From: Ruminiclostridium sp.
GTDB taxonomy: Bacteria; Bacillota_A; Clostridia; Oscillospirales; Ruminococcaceae
Direction: 5' to 3'
DNA length: 12,868 nt
NCBI GenBank assembly: GCA_017550775.1
Contig: JAFZOA010000526.1
Span: 1 to 12,868 of the forward strand
The notes beneath the pieces were generated by a model. That model saw only the letters and a list, made by a program, of their open reading frames with translations. It was not told the origin of the DNA and searched no databases. Shown piece by piece: positions 7,239-12,868 of the stretch (position 1 is the first letter of the stretch; each line of letters begins with the position of its first letter). The translations under genes and the position numbers were made by a program.

Positions 7239-8141
7239 ATGAAAACATCAATTACCAACGAGGGCATGAGAAGGGCGCTCATGCGTAGGTTCCCCCTGTT
7301 CGTGCTTCCCGTGTTCATCTGCTTCGTTATAAGCTTTGTCATACCGTTCATAATGGGTATATACCTGTCATTCTGCAACTTCAATATTCCGAAGGACGCA
7401 CAGTGGTCGGGGCTAAGCAATTACCACGCGGTCTTTTCCGATGTGAGCTTCTGGAGCTCATTCGGCAATACGCTGGTATTTGCGGTCGTATCGGTGCTCG
7501 CGATAAACATTCCGGCGTTCTTTATCGCCTATGCGCTTACCGGAAAATTCAGGGGTTCCGGGCTTTTCCGTTCGGTATTCTTTATGCCGAACTTAATAGG
7601 CGGTGTCGTGCTCGGCTACATCTAGGATCTGATCTTTGACGGCATACTCGGTCTTTTCGGCACATATCTTACCGCCGAGCCCGCCTACGGCTTTTTCGGG
7701 CTTGTGATACTTGTCGCGTGGCAGCAGATAGGCTACATGATGATAATCTACATCGCGGGATTTCAGACCGTCCCGCAGGATATGCTCGAAGCTGCGGATA
7801 TTGACGGCACGACCGGTGCGCAGAAGCTGTTCCGCATTATAATACCGAATATGTTCTCGTCCATATTCATCTGCGTGTTCCTGACGCTCACCAACGGCTT
7901 CAAGCTTTTCGACCAGAACCTCGCTCTTACCGGCGGCGCGCCGATAGTTACTCTTGAAAGCGGTGCGCAGGTAAAGACCACAGAGCTTCTCGCACTCAAC
8001 ATATACTCCACATATAACATCAACAAGAACTGGCACGGCACGGCACAGGCAAAGGCAGTGGTCTTCTTTATCCTTGTCGGAGCGCTTGCCGCCGTACAGT
8101 TCATCATCCGGAAGAAAACGGAAGGCGGTGATGAGAAATGA
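7239..8141 (+). pseudogene. MalF-like sugar ABC permease, interrupted by an in-frame TAG at codon 129
   Basis: Read through, this is a 300-codon CUT1 permease of normal length: an N-terminal TM helix (about 19-42), further membrane helices, the EAA loop EAADIDGTTGAQ (from residue 184) and a Lys-rich C-terminus. A TAG at 7623-7625 splits it after GGVVLGYI. The frame continues at once with DLIFDGIL, without any shift or loss. In this family the residue after GYI is usually Trp, so a single TGG-to-TAG change explains the break. The first part alone (128 residues) lacks the EAA loop that docks on the ATPase, and the second part has no convincing ribosome binding site. TAG is a genuine stop for the YccF gene in this window, so general recoding is not implied. 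It could be a real null mutation, a suppressed stop or a sequencing error. Its TGA overlaps the next ATG by four bases. Confidence 0.85.
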
Positions 8142-8965
8142 AGACCGGAAAGCTCAGGACAGTTGTTTTCGGGATAGTGTCGGTGATATGGCTCATCCCT
8201 GCCGTGCTTGCCGTCATGAACTCCTTTAAGACGAACGAAGCGATAAATACCGATCTTTTCGCGCTGCCGGGGGCAGGAACATTCGCGGCGGATAACTATG
8301 CTGCCGCGCTCACCTACGGAGACTATCCTTTCTTCGCCTCCTTCGCGTACAGTGTGGTGATAAGTGTGCTTTCCACCTCGCTTATCATTGTCTGCTGCTC
8401 AATGGCGGCGTGGTACATAGTGCGCGTTGACAGTGTGTTCTCCCGCATATTCTTCGGTATGTGCATCTTCTCGCTCGCGGTACCGTTCCAGATGGTGATG
8501 TTCACACTCTCGTCCACCGCGTACACGATTGGATTGGATACGCCGTGGACGATACCGCTCGTATATCTCGGCTACGGCGCGGGTATGTCGATATTCATGT
8601 TCACCGGCTTTATCCGCGACCTTCCGTTTGAGATCGAGGAGGCGGCGAACCTTGACGGCTGCGGACCCGTAAGAACGTTCTTCCTTATCGTGTTCCCGAT
8701 GCTTCGGCCGGTATCGGTCTCTGTCGGGATCCTCCAGCTCATGTGGGTGTGGAACGACTATCTGCTCCCGTATCTGGTGCTTGACATAACGGAGTACCGG
8801 ACGATACCGATACACGTCCAGTATCTGAAGGGAAGCTACGGAAGCGTAGATCTCGGCGCGTCGCTGGCGGTGATCGTAATGGCGCTGCTTCCGATCATGG
8901 TCGTATACGCCTTCTGCCAGAAATACATCGTGAAGGGAATGACCGCAGGAGCGGTAAAGGGCTGA
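8138..8965 (+). CDS. MalG-like sugar ABC importer permease
   Basis: A 275-residue inner-membrane permease and partner of the preceding MalF-like protein. It has about six hydrophobic helices. The EAA loop reads EEAANLDGCGPVRTF (about 167-181) followed by FPMLRP, the coupling helix that contacts the ATPase. Other family hallmarks are MNSFKTNEA near residue 30, WVWNDYLLPYLVL (about 203-215) and the typical C-terminal YIVKGMTAGAVKG. Its ATG overlaps the stop of the previous gene (ATGA), implying translational coupling, which would suffer if the upstream amber codon stops ribosomes. No ATPase gene follows; Gram-positive CUT1 importers commonly share one MsmX/UgpC-type ATPase encoded elsewhere. 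Confidence 0.92.
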   Translation: MKTGKLRTVVFGIVSVIWLIPAVLAVMNSFKTNEAINTDLFALPGAGTFAADNYAAALTYGDYPFFASFAYSVVISVLSTSLIIVCCSMAAWYIVRVDSVFSRIFFGMCIFSLAVPFQMVMFTLSSTAYTIGLDTPWTIPLVYLGYGAGMSIFMFTGFIRDLPFEIEEAANLDGCGPVRTFFLIVFPMLRPVSVSVGILQLMWVWNDYLLPYLVLDITEYRTIPIHVQYLKGSYGSVDLGASLAVIVMALLPIMVVYAFCQKYIVKGMTAGAVKG

Positions 8966-8992
8966 CGCTCTTTGCGCCGCCCGGGACAACAA

Positions 8993-9027
8993 AAAACTCA
9001 CTCCCATTGATCGTGGGAGTGAGTTTT
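8993..9027. terminator. Bidirectional terminator between convergent operons
   Basis: Perfect 14-bp inverted repeat AAAACTCACTCCCA (8993-9006) and TGGGAGTGAGTTTT (9014-9027) with a 7-nt loop. The plus strand ends in TTTT; the minus strand ends in a run of six T (complement of 8991-8996). It serves the importer operon on the plus strand and the exporter operon on the minus strand. Confidence 0.92.
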
Positions 9028-9041
9028 CTGTCTTATGCGTT

Positions 9042-9983
9042 CTATCGTTTGTCTTTGTCTATGAACTCCAGTGATATCACGGACAGACAGGAGAATATAA
9101 CGATCGAAAGCCCGATGTTGCCCCAGCAGGTAACGATGTTGGTCTGGGTCGAGGAGTACTTGGCCTCGTGGTTATGCTTTCCGCACAGGATCTCTATCTG
9201 TTCCTTCTTTCCCGCGTCTTCGAGGTATTGCACGGCTTTATCTACGACCGGCTCTCCGTCTATCTCCACGCCTCGAAGCTTTTCGAGTGCCGTCCATATC
9301 GAGGTCATCGGAAGATTGTTGTATTCACCCTGCGCGCACAGTGCGTTAAGTCCCCACTTGGAGACCGAGAAATCGGTTATCTTAAGCGCCACGCCCTGGA
9401 GCGAGAAAAAGCCGCCGGAGAATATAAGCTGGAATATCATGAGAAACGGCATTACCGTCATAGCGGTAGTTGTGTTCTTAACGATAGACGATACGAACAG
9501 AGCCATCATATCCGCAGCGTATGTTGTAAGGAAGAGCGTGATGCCCATATCCAGCAATACCGAGCCGGTAACGTAGGAGCGGACGGGGAACGAGACCTTT
9601 GCGATGTTGAGTATCAGAATGGTGATGAATGTCTGACAGAGGCAAAGGAACGCCTGATATATCATGTGTGCCGCTATGTAAGAGCTCATGTGAAGTCCAG
9701 AGCGGTGCTCGCGCTTGATGATCGGCCTCTCGCGGCATATTACCTGTATTGAGTTGAAGAAACCGTTCCAGATGCATATACATGAGATAGCGAACGCTCC
9801 CTTGACCGTGCCTTCCATGGAAGTGAAGATCGTGCTCGAGATAACGTAGGACACGAGCCCCGAGATGACCGCCGCCATGGGAAGCACCTTCCAGTCGCTC
9901 TGAAAGATGAACATTCTGAAAAGCTTCCCTATGTATATACCCGTCTGACTTATTCTGCCGGAATGTCTGCTGAACCTTGTCAT
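9042..9983 (-). CDS. ABC-2 type (ABCG-like) transporter permease
   Basis: A 313-residue membrane protein, the likely transmembrane partner of the ATPase encoded just upstream on the same strand. Six hydrophobic helices can be placed at about 33-55, 61-80, 102-127, 137-162, 171-193 and 283-305. A soluble, probably extracellular, stretch (about 194-282) lies before the last helix, the layout of ABCG half-transporter membrane domains. The motif ERPIIKREHRSGLHMSSY (about 85-102), between helices 2 and 3, is the cytosolic elbow typical of this family. Start ATG 9983 overlaps the ATPase stop by one base (TAATG) and has GGAGG upstream, so translation is coupled. The substrate is unknown; no biosynthetic genes are next to it. 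Confidence 0.87.
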   Translation of the reverse strand: MTRFSRHSGRISQTGIYIGKLFRMFIFQSDWKVLPMAAVISGLVSYVISSTIFTSMEGTVKGAFAISCICIWNGFFNSIQVICRERPIIKREHRSGLHMSSYIAAHMIYQAFLCLCQTFITILILNIAKVSFPVRSYVTGSVLLDMGITLFLTTYAADMMALFVSSIVKNTTTAMTVMPFLMIFQLIFSGGFFSLQGVALKITDFSVSKWGLNALCAQGEYNNLPMTSIWTALEKLRGVEIDGEPVVDKAVQYLEDAGKKEQIEILCGKHNHEAKYSSTQTNIVTCWGNIGLSIVIFSCLSVISLEFIDKDKR

Positions 9984-11302
9984 TATGCATTACCTCCTGC
10001 CAACGCGAACGAAGCGTATTTTGTGACAAATTCGTCGGCTTTGCCCTCGCCGCCTTCTTCCTTCTGGTTAATGGAGAGAAGGATGTCTTCCATTGAGTTC
10101 TTGCCGAAGAATTCGTATGCTTTCTCCACCGGACCGTAGTAAGCAAGTCTTCCGGTGCGCTCCGCGTCCTTTGCGAGGACTATTACATCGTCAAACAGAT
10201 CTATGACTCTGTCGGGGGTATGTGTTATTACCATAACTATCTTGTTGGTATCGGCAATGCCGCGAAGCCTTTCAAACAGATTGCGTGCGACTACGCCGTC
10301 GAGACCGGAGTCCGGCTCGTCGAGAATGAACAGGGTAGGGTAGGATATGTATTCCATAGCGATCGAAAGTCTCTTGCGCTGACCGCCGGAAAGCTTTGAC
10401 ACGAGGCTCTTTTTAACGGCGGTAAGTCCAAATACTTCAAGCACGTCGTCGATGCGCTTTTTTCTTTCCTTGCCTCTGATCGAGGAGGGCAGACGCAGCG
10501 ACGCGGCATCTGCTATCGTCCGGTAAACCGTATCGTTGCTGCGCATCAGATCCTGCTGCGGAACGAAGCCTATGTCGTACTTCATGCTGTCATAGTCCTT
10601 GTAGACGTTGAACTTTCCGAGTTCGATGTCCGCTTCCGCTTTCTCGTAGCCTGTCACAGCGTTCAGGAAGGTGGTCTTTCCCGCGCCGGAGCCGCCGAGC
10701 AGCAGTACCATGTGTCCGGTAGGCACCGAAAGGTGGATATCGCGCAGCAGCGTGAACTTGTGGAACGAGTTGATGACGCTTCTTCTGGTGATGTTCACGG
10801 AGAGATTGCTTCCGTCGCCGGTCGCGACAATGCCGCTGAGATCGGCGCCTTTGTCGTTCCCGTTATCGACCAGTTCCTCTCTGGGCCGGAAATTTTTGTT
10901 GAAGCCAAAGATAAGATAACATATCGGATCTGCAAGCAGCCATACAACTATCCAGTATTTGCGTTTGTTGAAAGCTTCACACAAGCCGCCGCACACTCTT
11001 ATCATATAGATAAGGTTCGGGATACACAAAAAGATCTCTATCAGTGAGAGCAGTATTGTGAGATCGTATTGATCATCCGGCATCAGAGCACCAAGGATCT
11101 CCACAAATCTTAGCAGCGTCTGGTATAACATGAACGCAGCGCCTTCTTTTTGCTTGCCGACGCACTCGCTCAGCCAGTAAAACCTTACGAAAGGTATCAG
11201 AGAGTACCATGGTTTGCGTCCGAATTTCTTGAAGATCATCCACAGTCCGAGAATGCAGCAGATCTCGGACACAATGCTGATAATGATGTTGTCCAGGAAC
11301 AT
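9983..11302 (-). CDS. ABCG-like ATPase with fused N-terminal membrane domain
   Basis: A 439-residue protein. Residues about 1-140 are hydrophobic and resemble the small DUF5684-type membrane domain: GRKPWYSLIPFVRFYWL, then YMIRVCGGLCEAFNKRKYW and a final PICYLIFGF. The rest is a nucleotide-binding domain: Walker A GGSGAGKT (203-210), Q-loop FVPQQD (Q249), signature LSGGQRKR (304-311), Walker B TLFILDEPDSGLD (E329) and H-loop THTP (H361). The late GRLAYYGPVEKAYEFF is characteristic of ABCG/White-type ATPases. I start at ATG 11302 because AAGGAG (complement of 11309-11314) is correctly spaced; an in-frame ATG nine codons upstream has no such site. It probably powers the overlapping permease. 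All ATPase motifs are intact, so it should hydrolyse ATP. Confidence 0.88.
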   Translation of the reverse strand: MFLDNIIISIVSEICCILGLWMIFKKFGRKPWYSLIPFVRFYWLSECVGKQKEGAAFMLYQTLLRFVEILGALMPDDQYDLTILLSLIEIFLCIPNLIYMIRVCGGLCEAFNKRKYWIVVWLLADPICYLIFGFNKNFRPREELVDNGNDKGADLSGIVATGDGSNLSVNITRRSVINSFHKFTLLRDIHLSVPTGHMVLLLGGSGAGKTTFLNAVTGYEKAEADIELGKFNVYKDYDSMKYDIGFVPQQDLMRSNDTVYRTIADAASLRLPSSIRGKERKKRIDDVLEVFGLTAVKKSLVSKLSGGQRKRLSIAMEYISYPTLFILDEPDSGLDGVVARNLFERLRGIADTNKIVMVITHTPDRVIDLFDDVIVLAKDAERTGRLAYYGPVEKAYEFFGKNSMEDILLSINQKEEGGEGKADEFVTKYASFALAGGNA

Positions 11303-11553
11303 ATTTTTCTCCTTGCCTGTTTTTTGCATAGCCGATTGTAAAATTCTTAAACAGATATGAATAGAAAACTTTTTCCAATTTGGAAATTTAAATTATATCC
11401 GCTTTCGTGGTATGAAGGTTTTATTTTCGTATCTCTCACCTCCGGAGGCGGTGAGAGATACATCCCGGTTTTTACAATCACCTATGTTTTTCACTGTTCT
11501 GAAGGTACAGCGGTCTTATCGTGAACAGCGGTATAGCATAAGCGAGACTACGC
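11303..11553 (-). promoter_or_regulatory. Long leader of the ABCG exporter operon with palindromes
   Basis: If transcription starts about 11553, the untranslated leader is near 250 nt. It can form a strong hairpin, TATCTCTCACC (11430-11440) with GGTGAGAGATA (11450-11460), and CTGTTC/GAACAG can pair further upstream. A 15-base perfect palindrome, TTTCCAATTTGGAAA (11372-11386), lies nearer the gene. A second minus-strand TATAAT (complement of 11392-11397) has a poor -35; if used, its start would fall on the palindrome. No U-tract follows the hairpin. I see no protein gene here. Confidence 0.5.
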
Positions 11554-11559
11554 ACTATT

Positions 11560-11588
11560 ATTATAGTGGATTTGAAACGATTTGTCAA
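11560..11588 (-). promoter_or_regulatory. Consensus SigA promoter directed at the exporter operon
   Basis: On the minus strand: TTGACA (complement of 11583-11588), a 17-base spacer and TATAAT (complement of 11560-11565), an exact match. The spacer contains TTTGAAAC on the plus strand (11571-11578), whose reverse complement GTTTCAAA recurs at 11634-11641. Confidence 0.88.
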
Positions 11589-11754
11589 CAGAAACCAATA
11601 CAATTGGCGGAGAATGTGATATAAGGAACGGATGTTTCAAATGTGAAACCGACTGCTTGTGAAATGTGTACAAATATCTGAGCGGTTTCGGCTGTAAACA
11701 AGGCGTTTATTGCACAAAATATTACATAAAATGCGGTTTTTTCTTTTCGGACGC

Positions 11755-11783
11755 TTGAAAAAACGGCGGATACAGTGTATAAT
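11755..11783 (+). promoter_or_regulatory. Strong SigA-type promoter for a short non-coding unit
   Basis: TTGAAA (11755-11760), a 17-base spacer and TATAAT (11778-11783). Nothing protein-coding follows within the next 200 bases, and a terminator-like structure ends at 11965, so this promoter seems to serve a short RNA. Bases 11589-11754 upstream contain only AT-rich sequence and the repeat GTTTCA-N4-TGAAAC (11634-11649). Confidence 0.75.
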
Positions 11784-11789
11784 ATACGG

Positions 11790-11966
11790 CATACGGACAT
11801 AGTGGCAGTAACGATGTAACGGGTGTGAGTATATACTGTTATGGAAACGATGATTAAAGATTGTGCAGGATAACGGCTAAAGATGCAATGCAAGCGACGT
11901 GCAAGATTAAATCAGCGGTTCCTTAATAATATGACGAATTTTGCATTGTTATCCTGCTGTTTTTTG
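11790..11966 (+). ncRNA. Candidate small structured RNA with its own promoter and terminator
   Basis: The predicted start is about 11790. The 3' end is a long-range stem: GCAGGATAAC (11865-11874) pairs perfectly with GTTATCCTGC (11948-11957). AATGCAA (11887-11893) pairs with TTGCATT (11941-11947), stacked directly on the first stem apart from a 12-nt bulge on the 5' side. Six T follow at 11960-11965. A second, weaker stem can join CATA..CAG to CTG..TATG in the 5' half. The only short frame (ATG 11841 to TAA 11871, 10 codons) has no ribosome binding site. I cannot match it to 6S RNA, tmRNA, SRP RNA or RNase P. Confidence 0.5.
11948..11966 (+). terminator. 3' arm and U-tract ending the candidate small RNA
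   Basis: GTTATCCTGC followed by TG and six T. The matching 5' arm is at 11865-11874, so the loop is large and holds an inner 7-bp stem. It ends 14 bases before the next -35 box, separating the two transcription units. Confidence 0.55.
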
Positions 11967-11979
11967 TAATATGACAGCA

Positions 11980-12008
11980 TTGACAAGCGCCCGATATGAT
12001 GTTATAAT
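11980..12008 (+). promoter_or_regulatory. Consensus SigA promoter for the lipoprotein gene
   Basis: TTGACA (11980-11985), a 17-base spacer and TATAAT (12003-12008), with an extended -10 TG at 12000-12001. The predicted start is near 12015. Confidence 0.9.
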
Positions 12009-12014
12009 ATCATT

Positions 12015-12108
12015 ATTGTCCGGCATAGCCGCTTGTCGGCTGAAAGAACGGACAGAGCCGGGATAAATGCTCCCTGCTTAACAAACCTCAATGAAAAGGA
12101 GAATAAAC
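12015..12108 (+). promoter_or_regulatory. Structured leader of the lipoprotein gene
   Basis: About 95 nt. GTCCG (12018-12022) pairs with CGGAC (12049-12053), enclosing AGCCG/CGGCT (12027-12031, 12037-12041) and an unpaired GAAAGAA. The ribosome binding site AAAGGAG precedes ATG 12109. No known riboswitch class is recognised. Confidence 0.35.
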
Positions 12109-12868
12109 ATGAAGAAAACTATCAAGTTCATTGTTGCGATAGTGCTTTCCGCGGCAATGGTGCTCGGCATCGCATCTTGCGGCGGCGGCAGCGGTGTTGA
12201 CATGAACAAGATCAAGGGCGACTGGAACGTAAGCACGATCTGCGGGCTTTCGACATCGGAATTTGCTTCCGCTATCGGATATCCGGAGGTATTTGTTCAG
12301 AAGCAGTACAACTTCACAGACAAGGAAGTATCCATAAAGACTGTCACGACCGACGGCTACAGCGTTACCTCCACAGGCTCCGTTGCAGTAAAGGCTGACG
12401 GCGTCGAGGGCAATATCGCCGGCACAGTGATCGGCTTCAAGCTCAACGCGGACAACACCCTTTCCTACTCCGTAACAGACGGCGTTACACAGTACGACTA
12501 CGTTCTCAAGAAGGGTACATACGATCTTGAAGGTCAGTATATCGTTCTTACCGGTATAGCTGTTGAAGGAACAAAGAGCACAAGCGATGTTCCCGCAAAC
12601 ACCCTCTCCGGTGCAGTTTCGGATTCCAAGTCCGGTGCAGTCTCCAATGAAGCTACCGCAAAGGTAGGCAAGGGCAAGTCCGGCAACGGCGGCGATAACG
12701 GCAGCAACGGCGGCAACGGCGGCAAGTCCGGCAACAACGCCGGCAAGAAGAAGGTAAAGAAGCCTGTTAAGAATGCAGCCGGCGCTGTACTCTACTATGT
12801 AGAGGAATACATCGACGAAGACGATCTTGAGGCAGCTCTCCTTGCGGGCGCTATCCTTGATGAACTTG
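12109..12868 (+). CDS. Lipoprotein with lipocalin-like region and Gly/Asn/Lys-rich linker (partial, runs off the window)
   Basis: The 5' 253 codons of a gene with no stop before the window ends. The signal peptide is clear: KK, a hydrophobic core and lipobox IASC with the cysteine at residue 24, followed by Gly-rich sequence. Residues about 35-155 are beta-rich, beginning IKGDWNVSTICG and containing alternating strands. They resemble the small lipocalin-like or META-like lipoproteins seen in Ruminococcus-type genomes; that resemblance is from memory. Next comes a Gly/Asn/Lys/Ser-rich low-complexity linker with GNGG-type repeats (about residues 186-215) and a Lys cluster KKKVKKPVK. The last visible part, YYVEEYIDEDDLEAALLAG, is acidic and probably helical. 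The start is ATG 12109 with AAAGGAG upstream. It would sit outside the membrane, anchored by lipid; its function is unknown. Confidence 0.85.
   Translation, partial: MKKTIKFIVAIVLSAAMVLGIASCGGGSGVDMNKIKGDWNVSTICGLSTSEFASAIGYPEVFVQKQYNFTDKEVSIKTVTTDGYSVTSTGSVAVKADGVEGNIAGTVIGFKLNADNTLSYSVTDGVTQYDYVLKKGTYDLEGQYIVLTGIAVEGTKSTSDVPANTLSGAVSDSKSGAVSNEATAKVGKGKSGNGGDNGSNGGNGGKSGNNAGKKKVKKPVKNAAGAVLYYVEEYIDEDDLEAALLAGAILDEL

Noticed and set aside
7623..7625. Genome-wide TAG recoding as the reason for the permease stop
   Set aside because: The YccF gene ends properly at a TAG (827-829) just before a terminator, so TAG works as a stop here.
7704..8141. The second part of the MalF-like gene as an independent protein starting at GTG 7704
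   Set aside because: There is no ribosome binding site and the start would fall in the middle of a membrane segment; it is better explained as the remainder of the interrupted permease.
11303..11329. Upstream ATG at 11329 as the start of the ABCG ATPase
   Set aside because: The ATG at 11302 has a well spaced AAGGAG; the upstream one has no such site.
11412..11624. Plus-strand open frame of 70 codons
   Set aside because: It overlaps the exporter promoter and the leader palindrome, lacks a ribosome binding site and has no recognisable motif.
11585..11893. Minus-strand open frame of 102 codons upstream of the exporter
   Set aside because: Needs a TTG start without a ribosome binding site and overlaps two strong promoters and the candidate small RNA.
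11790..11966. Identifying the candidate small RNA as 6S RNA
   Set aside because: The size would fit, but the 5' end does not pair with the 3' end to give the closing stem and central bubble that define 6S RNA.

Overview
The window looks like chromosome from an anaerobic Gram-positive member of the Clostridia, probably of the Ruminococcus/Oscillospiraceae type. This is inferred from strong AGGAGG-type ribosome binding sites, consensus SigA promoters, two lipoproteins with lipobox cysteines, an NPxTG-type cell-wall sorting tail, and a CUT1 sugar transporter with no ATPase gene of its own. I cannot name a species. No tRNA, rRNA, CRISPR array, transposase or integrase is visible.

Layout. (1) 3-829, plus strand: the 3' end of a surface protein with an NPATG sorting tail, then a small YccF-family membrane protein, then a terminator. 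(2) 998-5785, plus strand: two paralogous transmembrane HD-GYP proteins, predicted cyclic-di-GMP phosphodiesterases. Each has its own perfect TTGACA-N17-TATAAT promoter and a structured leader of about 120-160 nt. The first carries an extra C-terminal region of about 345 residues that looks like two tandem beta-sandwich domains. (3) 5916-8965, plus strand: a sugar-type ABC importer operon (lipoprotein binding protein, MalF-like permease, MalG-like permease). The MalF-like gene is interrupted by an in-frame TAG at codon 129. (4) 8993-9027: a bidirectional terminator. (5) 9042-11302, minus strand: an ABCG-like ATPase fused to an N-terminal membrane domain, and its ABC-2 permease partner, overlapping by one base. 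A perfect minus-strand promoter lies about 250 nt upstream. (6) 11303-12108: a regulatory region of about 800 bases with no convincing protein gene. It holds the minus-strand promoter and leader, several palindromes, and a promoter-to-terminator unit of about 175 nt that may be an uncharacterised small RNA. (7) 12109-window end, plus strand: the start of a lipoprotein with a lipocalin-like N-terminal part and a Gly/Asn/Lys-rich linker, again with a perfect promoter and a structured leader.

How they may work together. The two HD-GYP proteins probably read an extracellular signal through related sensor domains and lower cyclic-di-GMP, which in Clostridia controls surface behaviour and secretion. 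The adjacent importer, surface protein and lipoprotein fit a theme of cell-surface interaction with polysaccharide, but nothing in the sequence proves co-regulation. The points most worth following up are the HD-GYP C-terminal extension, the candidate small RNA, the structured leaders, the amber codon in the permease and the membrane-domain/ABCG fusion.
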